A stretch of DNA of 39,014 nucleotides from Pseudomonas japonica (GTDB lineage: Bacteria > Pseudomonadota > Gammaproteobacteria > Pseudomonadales > Pseudomonadaceae): positions 1 to 39,014 of the forward strand of contig NZ_JAAMQU010000024.1 in the NCBI RefSeq assembly GCF_013522925.1, written 5' to 3'. Both the position numbers and the translations under genes were made by a program. A model generated the notes under the pieces. The model did no database searches. It was not told the DNA's origin and worked only from the letters and a program-made list of their open reading frames with translations. Of the stretch, positions 29,951 through 38,409 are shown piece after piece. Numbering within the stretch: the first letter of the stretch is position 1; the number at the start of each line of letters is the position of its first letter.

Positions 29951-30334
29951 ATGAAGACGTTAAAACCCCGCAGTGCCTTGCCCCACGTGCTCATCGTGGA
30001 AGACGAGGAACTGCTTCGCCAGTTGCTCGCCGATGTAATTGCCGACCTTGGAACGACCGTTACCGCGGTAGAAACCGCAGATGCAGGCGCCGAGGTCCTG
30101 GCGCACACGCCTGCCATCGACTTGTTGATTACCGATGTCCGGACGCCGGGCCAGTCGAGCGGCTGGGATCTGGCGGCATTCGCTGCTGCCCGGCGCCCTG
30201 AGCTGCCCATCATCATCACCAGCGGTTTTTCGGTGCAAACCTGCCCCCTGCCCGCCAGCGCGGTCTTTGTGGGCAAGCCGTGGCGGCTGGACGCCCTGTG
30301 TGAACTGGTCAAGGCAAGACTGGGCCGGACCTGA
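29951..30334 (+). CDS. Receiver-only response regulator
   Basis: The product has 127 residues with just a CheY-like receiver domain: VLIVEDEELLRQLLADVI at the start, the phosphorylated Asp62 in LLITDVRTPG, Thr/Ser in IIITSGFS, and Lys in VFVGKPWRLDAL. There is no output domain, so it would act by protein contact or as a phosphate relay. No kinase gene is next to it. The start at 29951 was chosen because the receiver fold begins there; the open frame further upstream does not look coding. Confidence 0.82.
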   Translation: MKTLKPRSALPHVLIVEDEELLRQLLADVIADLGTTVTAVETADAGAEVLAHTPAIDLLITDVRTPGQSSGWDLAAFAAARRPELPIIITSGFSVQTCPLPASAVFVGKPWRLDALCELVKARLGRT

Positions 30335-30380
30335 AGGGTACGGACCGGCGGCTGCGCGTACCGTAAATGGGATAGGTGGC

Positions 30381-30692
30381 CTAGAACGCTTTTTCGCACG
30401 CAGGGCTGTGCGCGTGCTGGAGCAGGCAGGTCACAGGCGGCACGGTCACGTCACAGAACGAAGGCCCAAACACGGGCGGCTTGCAGGGCTGCGCGCCGAA
30501 TGCCTGCGCCACGTCCGCGTGGCCAGGCAGCACGAACACCGTGGTGCACGCCGTCTCGGCATCGAGAACAACCTTGTAAAAGGGCTGATGCTTGGGAATG
30601 CCCCGCAGGCCCAGGCCGAGTTCGCGCAGCTGCCTCAAGGCCACAAATGTTTTCGGCCCTTGCTCGAAGCGCTTGCAGTACCACTGATCCAT
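30381..30692 (-). CDS. Hypothetical Cys-containing protein
   Basis: The product has 103 residues: MDQWYCKRFEQGPKTFVALR at the start, LVVLDAET-like beta strands and a Cys/Pro-rich end. Not recognised. It is probably a real accessory gene, since the composition looks like a folded small protein, but ribosome-site support is weak. Confidence 0.5.
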   Translation of the reverse strand: MDQWYCKRFEQGPKTFVALRQLRELGLGLRGIPKHQPFYKVVLDAETACTTVFVLPGHADVAQAFGAQPCKPPVFGPSFCDVTVPPVTCLLQHAHSPACEKAF

Positions 30693-30845
30693 ACGTCATT
30701 CGTTCTGTTTGTCGGCGGTCAACTGACCGACCGGGGTAGGCAACGTTCAGTCCGCACCAGCACACAAACCTAGCGTCGCCTCAGGGTGCGTGGGTAGGGG
30801 GCTGTTTGCTAAAATATTGCCGTTTTTTTTCACTGTGATGGCATT

Positions 30846-31418
30846 ATGCTAAAGCCTATTCTCCTGGTCGAGGACAATCCACGCGACCTGGAACTGACCC
30901 TGATTGCGCTGGAAAAGAGCCAGCTGGCCAACGAGGTTATCGTCCTGCGCGACGGTGCCGAAGCCCTGGATTACCTGCTTCGCCGTGGCGCGTACGCGGA
31001 CCGGGCGGAGGGCAATCCGGCTATCGTCCTGCTCGATCTTAAACTGCCCAAGGTGGACGGACTGGAAGTCCTCGAAGCAGTCCGTGCGACCGAGGCGCTA
31101 CGCAGCATTCCTGTGGTGATGCTGACCAGTTCGACCGTAGACGGTGACCTCAGCCGCGCCTACGAACTGGGTGCCAACGCCTATGTGGTCAAGCCGGTCG
31201 AGTTCAAGGCATTCGTCGCGGCGGTGTCGGATTTGGGGATGTTTTGGGCCGTGCTCAACGAACCGCCGCCCGGGTCTGTCCGTCCCACCACCTACCGTCG
31301 CGAGTCTACCGCTGATCGCGGTCATAAAACCCCGGCGCACCGGTCCTCGAACAGCGCTCCGAGTGCAGCAAGGGACGAGTCGGCACACCGCGAGCACGCC
31401 AGTAAAGATGATCGTTGA
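30846..31418 (+). CDS. Receiver-only response regulator (Rcp1-like) with a tail
   Basis: The product has 190 residues. The receiver domain covers residues 1-142: LLVEDNPRDLELTLIALEKS, the phosphorylated Asp64 in VLLDLKLPKVDG, MLTSSTVDGDL, and Lys in VVKPVEFKAF, ending FWAVLNEPPP. Such Rcp1-type regulators usually serve phytochrome-like or hybrid kinases and normally stop there. Here about 48 further residues, rich in Arg, Ser, His and Ala, follow and look non-domain. They may come from loss of the original stop. No kinase lies nearby. A TAAAAT before it could be a -10. Confidence 0.82.
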   Translation: MLKPILLVEDNPRDLELTLIALEKSQLANEVIVLRDGAEALDYLLRRGAYADRAEGNPAIVLLDLKLPKVDGLEVLEAVRATEALRSIPVVMLTSSTVDGDLSRAYELGANAYVVKPVEFKAFVAAVSDLGMFWAVLNEPPPGSVRPTTYRRESTADRGHKTPAHRSSNSAPSAARDESAHREHASKDDR

Positions 31419-31616
31419 GCCAAGCTATTGCAGCGCAATGAACACGTCCATGCGTGACCCGGTTGCCCCCCGTCTGCCTCTGCACGTACCAGGTTACATA
31501 GCCTTTAACCCCACCTGCCCACCTACCTTTGCCCATTAAACGAGTTGTTTTGCAGTGCTATGACGATCACCTGAATGATAAAGGTCCATAGCAGCAGACT
31601 CAGCTTCCGGTTGCTT
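31419..31616. other. Short spacer
   Basis: No gene recognised; it separates the response regulator from the leftward genes. Confidence 0.35.
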
Positions 31617-31874
31617 TCAAGGTTTTCGTCGAGGCCAGCGAGCCCAGGATTGCTGGGTTATATCGTCGTCATAGACAAGGGTATAAGGCGCTTTGTCCGG
31701 TTGCGGGCCCTCGTAGTGCAGGGGAATATCCAGGAGCTGATGTGCCTCATCTCCTCGATCCACCAAAGGGCTTGTTATCACTTGGTACCAGAGCTCGGGG
31801 GAGTTCACGATGATCCGTTTAAGGGGGCGCCGTAATTTGTCAGCGTTGCGGATTTCTACAAGAAGCTGATACAT
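31617..31874 (-). CDS. Hypothetical small protein downstream of the chemoreceptor
   Basis: The product has 85 residues: MYQLLVEIRNADKLRRPLKR, then SPELWYQVITSPLVDRGDEA and a beta-rich end. It is not recognised. A GGGGGCAGTGT precedes the ATG, and the frame is also open to a TTG that overlaps the chemoreceptor stop (TTGA). The pair could be coupled. Confidence 0.5.
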   Translation of the reverse strand: MYQLLVEIRNADKLRRPLKRIIVNSPELWYQVITSPLVDRGDEAHQLLDIPLHYEGPQPDKAPYTLVYDDDITQQSWARWPRRKP

Positions 31875-31894
31875 ACACTGCCCCCACGGAAGCT

Positions 31895-33523
31895 TCAAAT
31901 CTTGAAGCGGGCCACGAGCTGACTGAGATTAACGGCGAGTTTTGAAAGCTCCGCAGTAGCGATCGTGGTCTGTCGCGATCCTTCGGACGTCTGGCCGGAC
32001 AGGTCGCGAATGCTGACCAGGCTCTGGTCTACCTCGCGAGCGACCTGCGCCTGCTCCTCCGCTGCCGTCGCGATCAGTAAGTTGCGCTCGTTGATCTGCT
32101 CGATGGATTCAGTGATGACGTTAAGCGCCTGGCCAGCGCCTTGGGCCTTCTGCAGCGTGTGCTGTGCTTGGGTATTGGTGTCATGCATGGAACTGACGGC
32201 ATCCTCAGTACCCGTTTGGATACGGCCGACCATCTGTTCGATTTCCAGCGTGGATGACTGGGTACGGTGCGCTAATGCCCGTACCTCGTCTGCCACAACA
32301 GCGAAGCCGCGGCCAGCTTCCCCAGCGCGGGCAGCCTCAATAGCGGCGTTAAGCGCCAAAAGGTTGGTTTGCTCGGCAATGGCCCTTATCACTTCCAGGA
32401 CCTTGCTGATCGCCCGCGTATTCTCCGCCAGGTTTTCTACGTTGGTGGAGGTGGATCTGACGGTGGCGACCATTCGGTTAATGGCATCAACGGTTTCATT
32501 GACGCGTAAACGACCGTCCATTGCTGCCGCGCTGGATTGACCGGTGGCTTCGGATGCGGCGGCGGCATTGCTTGCGACTTCATCTACCGCTGCGCTCATT
32601 TCCGTAACGGCAGTGGCGGCCATTTCAATCTCGCTGTTCTGCCGCTGCAAGCCGTGCGATGCGTCTTCGGTCACAGCATGCATCTCTTCAGCGGTGGCAG
32701 AAAGATGTGTCGCGGACTCTCCAATCAGGCTGATGGCTTCTCGCAGCTGATCCTGCATTCTGGACAGGGCCATCATCATGCGTGCAGGTTCATCATTACC
32801 TTCAACCTGAATCTGCTGACGAAGATCGTTTCCTGCAATGCCCTCGACTGCAGTGAGCGCCTGACGAATAGGCACGGTGAGGCTTCGGGTAAACAGGTAG
32901 GCCAGCAGGATACTGACCAGCACCCCTACGATGATAAAGCCTGTGACAGTGGCTACAGCTTGGCTGTACGCCGCGCGCGCCGTTTCCCCCGCTTTAGCGC
33001 TCTTGTTGAGATTGACATCTAGAAGGCGCGAAAGCATTGCATCAAGGGCTTCGGCGTCAGCGCGCATTTCACCGGCTGAGAACTGCATTGCTGCGTCCAA
33101 CTGGTTGGCTGTAATGAAGCCAACATAGCGATCCAGCTTTCCGCTATAGGATTGCTCAAGCTTTTTAAGCGCTTCGAGCGCTTCGCGGCCTTGAGGCGTC
33201 ACGATAAGCGCTTCCAGTCGGGTCAAGGCTTCATCAATGGCCGCCCTGCTTTTCTGAAGATCCTGGATAGCCTTGGCTTTGACCGGCGCTGGCTCAGCGG
33301 CGTTACGCAATCGGGCATTGTTACCGCGAATGGCGGCTAATTCCTGGCCCAAAACGCCCAACTGTCTAATGCTGGGAACAACGTTCAGCTCCACGAACTG
33401 CTCCGCTTCATCCAGCTGTTGAGCTTGCCGAAGGGAGACCAGCCCAAGGGCAATGAGCATCGCGCAAATCAGGCCAAAGAACAGGGCAGAACGGGGACCA
33501 ATACTGAGATTTCGCAGGCTCAT
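31895..33523 (-). CDS. Methyl-accepting chemotaxis protein with a 4HB sensor domain
   Basis: The product is a 542-residue membrane chemoreceptor. A first helix at residues about 13-31 (ALFFGLICAMLIALGLVSL) is followed by a periplasmic four-helix-bundle sensor domain of about 155 residues. Then come a second helix near 190-212, a HAMP domain (FTRSLTVPIRQALTAVEGIA), and the signalling tip IAEQTNLLALNAAIEAARAG. The end QLVARFKI closes the receptor. There is no CheR/CheB pentapeptide. The ATG at 33523 begins the usual N-terminus; the frame is open upstream. The ligand cannot be read from the sequence. Confidence 0.93.
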   Translation of the reverse strand: MSLRNLSIGPRSALFFGLICAMLIALGLVSLRQAQQLDEAEQFVELNVVPSIRQLGVLGQELAAIRGNNARLRNAAEPAPVKAKAIQDLQKSRAAIDEALTRLEALIVTPQGREALEALKKLEQSYSGKLDRYVGFITANQLDAAMQFSAGEMRADAEALDAMLSRLLDVNLNKSAKAGETARAAYSQAVATVTGFIIVGVLVSILLAYLFTRSLTVPIRQALTAVEGIAGNDLRQQIQVEGNDEPARMMMALSRMQDQLREAISLIGESATHLSATAEEMHAVTEDASHGLQRQNSEIEMAATAVTEMSAAVDEVASNAAAASEATGQSSAAAMDGRLRVNETVDAINRMVATVRSTSTNVENLAENTRAISKVLEVIRAIAEQTNLLALNAAIEAARAGEAGRGFAVVADEVRALAHRTQSSTLEIEQMVGRIQTGTEDAVSSMHDTNTQAQHTLQKAQGAGQALNVITESIEQINERNLLIATAAEEQAQVAREVDQSLVSIRDLSGQTSEGSRQTTIATAELSKLAVNLSQLVARFKI

Positions 33524-33800
33524 CGTGATCGTTTTCCTAACGTTATGGAATGCTTCAGTCGTCATCCGGACGTGAACCACCTTAGGTTTTATTAGAGGCC
33601 TTGATGTGAAGGCTTAATGCAACTGTAGACCCACTCTGTAAATCAGCTCAGGAAAGCGTTTACTTCCAGATGTTTCAGTGGTGATGACGCCTCAGCCTGC
33701 ATATTCAAGGAGTTACGTATTCTTGAAACCTCGGTTTGCCTCAGCGTCGGCAAGCCCTGGGAGGACGAAAAAACCTTGCTCAGCCGGTTTTAGTTGTAAT
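33524..33800. other. Divergent promoter region between the chemoreceptor and the SOS operon
   Basis: No gene. It contains the chemoreceptor promoter on the minus strand and a 6-bp inverted repeat (TTCAAG 33704-33709, CTTGAA 33722-33727). Confidence 0.4.
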
Positions 33801-33818
33801 ACTGTAAATATATACAGT
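33801..33818 (+). promoter_or_regulatory. LexA (SOS) box
   Basis: ACTGTAAATATATACAGT matches the consensus CTGT-N8-ACAG exactly, and the whole 18 bases is a dyad with one mismatch pair. It lies 15 bases before the ATG at 33833 and should repress that gene, rulA and rulB until DNA damage. Confidence 0.92.
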
Positions 33819-33832
33819 TAAGAGTCACTGTC

Positions 33833-34081
33833 ATGGCCACGTCTTCCTCTGCCCCTACCCCGCTGACACCCTATGCCCTATTGGCCACGCGCTTGCAGCG
33901 GGCCATCAACCACCCCGCCGCCCAGCAGGCCAGAACCGCATTACTGGAGCGATTCGAGGGCGATTCGGAAGAAGCCTGGGAGCGGATCATGGCGGAGCTG
34001 GGCGAAAACGATAACGTGACCCTGGCCTACCGCGACGATGGCCATATCCAGATTTTCTGGACCGTGCTGCAGGACGACTGA
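33833..34081 (+). CDS. Small SOS-operon protein upstream of rulA
   Basis: The product has 82 residues and is not assigned to a named family. It is helical in the first two thirds (LATRLQRAINHPAAQQARTA, EEAWERIMAELGEND) and ends in beta strands (VTLAYRDDGHIQIFWTVLQ). It starts 15 bases after the LexA box and ends 2 bases before rulA, so it is the first gene of the SOS operon. A role in regulating or assisting the polymerase is possible but not shown. Confidence 0.75.
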   Translation: MATSSSAPTPLTPYALLATRLQRAINHPAAQQARTALLERFEGDSEEAWERIMAELGENDNVTLAYRDDGHIQIFWTVLQDD

Positions 34082-34083
34082 CG

Positions 34084-34515
34084 ATGAGCATTGTTGTCCT
34101 GGGGCCGCTTGAGCCTTCCATCTATCCATTGCCGTTTTTCGCCTACCGGGTGCCTGCGGGCTTTCCGTCGCCGGCGGCGGATCATCTGGAAAAACACATC
34201 TCGCTCGATGAGCTGTTCGACCTGCGCGCCCCGCATATCTACCTGGTGAAGATCGACGGGGACAGCATGATGGGCGCCGGCCTGTTCTCTGGGGACCTGG
34301 TGATTGTGGATCGAGGCCGCGAGGCCCGGCATGGTGATATCGTCATTGCCGCACTCAATGGCGAACCCGTGTGCAAGCGGCTGCACCGCAAGGGCAGCGA
34401 AGTCATTCTCCAGTCCGAAAACCCCGCCTACCCCCAACGCTACGTGCTCGAAAGCGATGAGATGACCATCTGGGGTGTAGTGCGTTACAGCGTGCGCGAT
34501 CATGCCTACGCCTGA
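34084..34515 (+). CDS. rulA: RulA (UmuD-like), self-cleaving polymerase V subunit
   Basis: The product has 143 residues. The self-cleavage site is Ala25-Gly26 in RVPAGFPSPAADHLEKHI, and the Ser-Lys pair of the LexA/UmuD peptidase is Ser61 (GDSMMGAG) and Lys98 (VCKRLH). After RecA-stimulated cleavage, UmuD'-type protein joins RulB to form a translesion polymerase. It starts 2 bases after the small SOS gene and overlaps rulB by 14 bases. Confidence 0.95.
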   Translation: MSIVVLGPLEPSIYPLPFFAYRVPAGFPSPAADHLEKHISLDELFDLRAPHIYLVKIDGDSMMGAGLFSGDLVIVDRGREARHGDIVIAALNGEPVCKRLHRKGSEVILQSENPAYPQRYVLESDEMTIWGVVRYSVRDHAYA

Positions 34516-35782
34516 GCCGGTATTCGCCCTGGTGGACTGCAACAGCTTCTATGCCTCGTGCGAACGGGTGTTTCGGCCCGACCTGGCCAAGACGCCGATT
34601 GTGGTGCTGTCGAACAACGACGGCTGCGTGATTGCCCGCAGCTACGACGCCAAGCCCTTCGTAAAAATGGGCGCACCGTATTTCCAGATCAAAGACACGC
34701 TGCGCCGGCACGGCATCGTGGCGTTTTCTTCGAACTATGCGCTCTATGGCGAGATCAGCCAACGGGTAATGACCCTCATCGAGGGCATGGTGGCCGGCTC
34801 CGAGGTGTACAGCATCGACGAGATGTTCTGCGACCTGACCGGCCAGCCGGGCGACCTGACGGCCCTGGGCCGGTTGATCCGGGAGAAGGTGTTGCGCTGC
34901 ACCGGCATTCCGGTTGGTGTCGGCATAGCCCGCACCAAGACCCTGGCCAAGCTGGCCAACCACACCGCCAAGCGCTTGCAGCAACACACCGGCGGCGTGG
35001 TGGACATCTGCGACCCGTTCAAGCGCGACTGGGTGCTACGTAACACCGCCGTAGCCGAGGTATGGGGAGTGGGCCGACGCCTGAACGCGCACTTGCAGGC
35101 CATGGGCATCCACTCCGCCATGGACCTGGCCAACGCCGACCCCGTGACCCTGCGGGCCAGGTTCAGCGTGGTGCTGGAACGCACGGCCCGCGAACTCGCC
35201 GGCGTGCCGTGCCTGGAACTGGACGACCCCGACCCGCCCAAGCAGGAAATCTGTTGCAGCCGGATGTTTGGCAAGCGGCTGACCGAGCTGGCCCCGATCA
35301 AGGAAGCCGTGGCCAGCTACACCGCACGCGCAGCCGAGAAGCTGCGCGCTCAGGGCTCGATGTGCAAGAAGATGCGCATCGCCGTGCGCACCGGCATGTT
35401 CAACCCGGACGAGGCCAAGTACGCCAATGGCGTGCTGGTCGAGCTGCCCTACCCCACCCACGACACGCTGCTGATGACCAACGCGGCCACACAGGCCGTG
35501 GAGCGGATCTACCGGCCAGGCTACCGCTACAGCAAGGCTGAGGTGTTGTTGCTGGACCTGCGCCAACCGGGTGAGTACACCGATGACCTGTTTGCCCAGA
35601 CCCAGCCGAAAAAGTGCGAGCAGCTGATGCAGGTGCTGGACACGATCAACGGCCGTTGGGGTCGCGGAACGCTGCGCTCAGCCACGGTGCCTATAGCGCC
35701 CGACTGGGGCATGCGCCGCGAGCTGATGAGCCAGAGCTACACCACGCGGATTGATCAGTTGTGGACGGTCAACGCGCACTAA
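34502..35782 (+). CDS. rulB: RulB (UmuC-like), Y-family translesion polymerase
   Basis: The product has 426 residues. Catalytic residues are Asp12 (LVDCNSFYASCE) and Asp106-Glu107 (YSIDEMFCD). The helix-hairpin-helix region (VAEVWGVGRRLNAHL) and the little-finger domain are complete, with a C-terminal end (WGMRRELMSQSYTTRIDQLW) typical of UmuC. With RulA it should copy past UV and chemical damage and so raise mutation rate. rulB is a known insertion hotspot for integrases in Pseudomonas, but here it is intact. Confidence 0.96.
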   Translation: MPTPEPVFALVDCNSFYASCERVFRPDLAKTPIVVLSNNDGCVIARSYDAKPFVKMGAPYFQIKDTLRRHGIVAFSSNYALYGEISQRVMTLIEGMVAGSEVYSIDEMFCDLTGQPGDLTALGRLIREKVLRCTGIPVGVGIARTKTLAKLANHTAKRLQQHTGGVVDICDPFKRDWVLRNTAVAEVWGVGRRLNAHLQAMGIHSAMDLANADPVTLRARFSVVLERTARELAGVPCLELDDPDPPKQEICCSRMFGKRLTELAPIKEAVASYTARAAEKLRAQGSMCKKMRIAVRTGMFNPDEAKYANGVLVELPYPTHDTLLMTNAATQAVERIYRPGYRYSKAEVLLLDLRQPGEYTDDLFAQTQPKKCEQLMQVLDTINGRWGRGTLRSATVPIAPDWGMRRELMSQSYTTRIDQLWTVNAH

Positions 35783-35816
35783 AGGCAGCGCTACACCCCT
35801 TTTTAAGGTAGAGAGA

Positions 35817-36053
35817 GTGAAATCACAGTCTATGAGTACGCTTGTTGAGGTGAACCGGAGCTTGGAAGCCGCTGCCACCTTGGCCGACGCCTTGGAAGAG
35901 CAACTGGGCCATGCCTATGTGACACGGATACGGTTAGTCACCTGGATTATCCAGCGCTTTGAGAACCCTCAGTCACTGGAAAAGGCCGCTAATGACTTGC
36001 CCGTGCTGGAGGCCCAGTTGCGCCTCGACTATGAACAGTGGCAGCGGGGCTGA
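35817..36053 (+). CDS. Hypothetical small helical protein
   Basis: The product has 78 residues: STLVEVNRSLEAAATLADAL then YVTRIRLVTWIIQRFENPQS and an acidic end. It is not recognised. The GTG at 35817 has AAGGTAGAGA before it; an ATG 15 bases later (35832) is also possible. It lies 34 bp after rulB and may share its transcript. Confidence 0.6.
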   Translation: MKSQSMSTLVEVNRSLEAAATLADALEEQLGHAYVTRIRLVTWIIQRFENPQSLEKAANDLPVLEAQLRLDYEQWQRG

Positions 36054-36113
36054 GGACGCAGCCAAAAAGCGGTCCTATAACGTAACGACCGATCAATCCA
36101 GGGCAGGTGAACC

Positions 36114-36806
36114 ATGTGTGGACGCTATTCCGTGTACGAGGCGATGGACCACTACCTGCGCGAGCTGGCCCCTCGGCAGCTGGTGATCGACTATGTGCCG
36201 CCGGAACCGGTCAACCGCTACAACGTGGCCCCCAGCACGAAATCACCGGTGATTCGCGCCGACGCCGAGGGCATTCGCCTGGACGCGGTGAAATGGGGCT
36301 GGGCGCCCTTCTGGGCCAAGGGCAAACGGCCGGACCCCATCAATGCGCGGATCGAGACGGTGGCCTCTGGGAAGTTCTTCAAAGCGCTGTGGCCCCTTGG
36401 TCGCGTCCTGGTACCGGCCAATAACTGGTTCGAGTGGGTGAAGGATCCGGACGACCCCAAGAAAAAGCAGCCGTATTGCATCCGGCTCAAGACCCAGACC
36501 CCGATGTTTTTCGCCGGCCTCGCTCAGGTGCATCCAGGGCTGGAACCTCATGATAACGACGGCTTTGTCATCATCACCGACGCCAGCGATGCCGGCATGG
36601 TGGACATCCATGATCGCCGGCCCGTGGTCCTGGACCCTGAAGCCGCAAACGCCTGGCTTGAACCAGGGCTGGAGGCCAATGGTGCCCTCAACATCGTGCA
36701 AGAGCGGAGCCGGCCGGTGGCTGATTTCGAGTGGTACACGGTGGACAGGGCCGTGGGCAACGTCAGGAACCAGGGCCGCGAACTGATCGATCCCCTGGAG
36801 GAATGA
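36114..36806 (+). CDS. SRAP/YedK-type protein that protects abasic sites
   Basis: The product has 230 residues. The Cys2 nucleophile is directly after Met1 (MCGRYSVYEA), and the other active-site residues are Asn77 (PINARIETV), Glu107 (NNWFEWV) and His166 (DIHDRRPVVL). These match the HMCES/YedK set, which forms a thiazolidine link with abasic sites in single-stranded DNA. It lies next to the SOS polymerase genes in the same direction, so it likely handles the same damage. No LexA box was seen directly before it. Confidence 0.93.
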   Translation: MCGRYSVYEAMDHYLRELAPRQLVIDYVPPEPVNRYNVAPSTKSPVIRADAEGIRLDAVKWGWAPFWAKGKRPDPINARIETVASGKFFKALWPLGRVLVPANNWFEWVKDPDDPKKKQPYCIRLKTQTPMFFAGLAQVHPGLEPHDNDGFVIITDASDAGMVDIHDRRPVVLDPEAANAWLEPGLEANGALNIVQERSRPVADFEWYTVDRAVGNVRNQGRELIDPLEE

Positions 36807-37019
36807 TTCGGAGGAGCCGGGCCAAGAATTCCAGAGCAAGACCGTGCGCGCTCGGGCGCGTTTGATGGCCTTAGAGCGGTTCGCTTAATAGGTGCACGGG
36901 CCCAGAGCTGTAGGCGTGCTCTTCTGGTGCGCCGTATTGCTCAGGCTGCGGGTATGATTTCATCCTCAAAGTGATCCAAAAAAGGTACCGTTCCAGTCTT
37001 TGATCAAGGATGACTTTCA

Positions 37020-37571
37020 GTGGCTTTGAGCATTCGTACGGCGGTGGAAGCAGACGCGGTCGCCATCCAGCAAATTTACGCACCTGTAGTTCTGGAAACG
37101 GCGATTTCCTTTGAAGAGGTCCCCCCGACCGTTGAGGAAATGGCTCAGCGGATAGCGACAACGCTTCAGACCTATCCCTACCTGGTGGCCGAAGAGGATG
37201 GGGTCATCAAGGGGTACGCGTACGCCAGCCAACACCGGGCTCGCCCAGCCTACCGGTGGGCCGTGGACGTGACGGTGTACATCGCCGAATCGGCCCGCCG
37301 TCAGGGCATTGGTCGTCAGCTCTATGAAACGTTGCTGCCCCTGCTTGAGCAGCAGCGGTTTAGAGCCGCCTACGCCGGTATCGCGCAGCCCAACGAGGGC
37401 AGTGTTGGCCTGCACGAAGCGCTGGGGTTTGTGCACATCGGTACCTACCCTGAAGTGGGCTTCAAGCTCGGTAAATGGCACGACGTTGGCTACTGGCGGC
37501 TCGGGCTTTGCCAGTTAACGCCACCGTTGGAGCCTGTGCTGTTCCCTGATCTGGAGCGCGCATCCAGATAA
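37020..37571 (+). CDS. arsN1: GNAT acetyltransferase, ArsN1/phosphinothricin-acetyltransferase type
   Basis: The product has 183 residues. Family marks are IRTAVEADAVAIQQIYAPVV, VLETAISFEEVPPTVEEMAQ, the acetyl-CoA loop ARRQGIGRQLYE and LGFVHIGTYPEVGFKLGKWH. This subgroup acetylates phosphinothricin, and the members found in ars loci (ArsN1) acetylate the arsenic antibiotic arsinothricin. The neighbouring arsH and arsC support the latter. The start is GTG 37020 with AAGGA about 10 bases before. It runs convergent with arsH, so it has its own promoter. The symbol is inferred from context. Confidence 0.82.
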   Translation: MALSIRTAVEADAVAIQQIYAPVVLETAISFEEVPPTVEEMAQRIATTLQTYPYLVAEEDGVIKGYAYASQHRARPAYRWAVDVTVYIAESARRQGIGRQLYETLLPLLEQQRFRAAYAGIAQPNEGSVGLHEALGFVHIGTYPEVGFKLGKWHDVGYWRLGLCQLTPPLEPVLFPDLERASR

Positions 37572-37589
37572 GCCGACTGGCAGGCCGTG

Positions 37590-37622
37590 CTGGTAGATGG
37601 TCTTGGTCATCCCATCTACCAG
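37590..37622. terminator. Hairpin between convergent arsN1 and arsH
   Basis: CTGGTAGATGG and CCATCTACCAG form a perfect 11-bp stem around an 11-base loop. There is no T-run, but the convergent position fits a shared transcript end. Confidence 0.65.
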
Positions 37623-37648
37623 CCGATGAATTTCGCGGTAGGGACGCG

Positions 37649-38362
37649 TTAGATGGAACGCTGATTGACGCGCTTGGAGAGCTCTTCGGCGGACTCCTTG
37701 CGTTCGGAGTAGCGGTCCACCAGGTAATCCTGGCGATCACGCAGCAGCAGCGTGAACTTCATCAGCTCCTCCATCACATCCACCAGGCGGTCGTAATAGG
37801 AGGAGGGTTTCATCCGGCCGGCCTCATCAAACTCGGTGAAGGCTTTGGCCACCGAGGACTGGTTGGGGATGGTGAACATGCGCATCCAGCGGCCCAACAC
37901 GCGCAGCTGGTTGACCACGTTGAACGACTGCGAACCGCCGCAGACCTGCATCACGGCCAGGGTCTTTCCCTGGGTCGGCCGCACTGCGCCGAGGGCCAGT
38001 GGCACCCAGTCGATCTGCGCCTTGAACACCGCGCTCATCGCGCCGTGCCGTTCAGGCGAGCACCACACCTGCCCTTCCGACCACTGCATCAGTTCGCGCA
38101 GCTCCTGCACCTTCGGGTGGGAGTCGGGGGCATCGTCCGGCAGCGGCAGGCCGGAGGGATCGAAGATGCGGGTTTCGGCGCCGAATTCTTCCAGCAGGCG
38201 TGCCGCCTCCTGAGTCACCAGGCGGCTGAACGAGCGTTCCCGCGTCGAGCCGTACAGGAGCAGAATCCGGGGCTTGTGCCGCGACGGGGTGGCCGGTGTC
38301 AGCTGCTCCAGCGTGGGGAGGTCAAGCAGGTCTGCCTGCACGTTGGGTAAGGTGTCTTGCAT
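37649..38362 (-). CDS. arsH: ArsH, NADPH-dependent FMN protein of arsenic resistance
   Basis: This 237-residue flavoprotein oxidises trivalent organoarsenicals. The flavodoxin-like fold shows at RILLLYGSTRERSFSRLVTQ and VWCSPERHGAMSAVFKAQID, with QVCGGSQSFNVVNQLRVLGR and a C-terminal helix typical of ArsH. TAGGAGAGTGCT precedes the ATG. It is the last gene of the ars operon, 47 bp after arsC, and convergent with arsN1. Confidence 0.95.
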   Translation of the reverse strand: MQDTLPNVQADLLDLPTLEQLTPATPSRHKPRILLLYGSTRERSFSRLVTQEAARLLEEFGAETRIFDPSGLPLPDDAPDSHPKVQELRELMQWSEGQVWCSPERHGAMSAVFKAQIDWVPLALGAVRPTQGKTLAVMQVCGGSQSFNVVNQLRVLGRWMRMFTIPNQSSVAKAFTEFDEAGRMKPSSYYDRLVDVMEELMKFTLLLRDRQDYLVDRYSERKESAEELSKRVNQRSI

Positions 38363-38409
38363 AGCACTCTCCTAAGGCTGCGTCCTGCGGGCACAGCCCT
38401 GGTTGATCT

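Noticed and set aside
34403..35566. Several long leftward frames opposite rulA and rulB.
   Set aside because: RulA and RulB are complete with catalytic residues; the opposite frames are His/Ala/Gly-rich shadows of GC-rich codons.
36243..36839. A 198-residue leftward frame opposite the SRAP gene.
   Set aside because: The rightward SRAP protein has all active-site residues; the opposite frame is a shadow.
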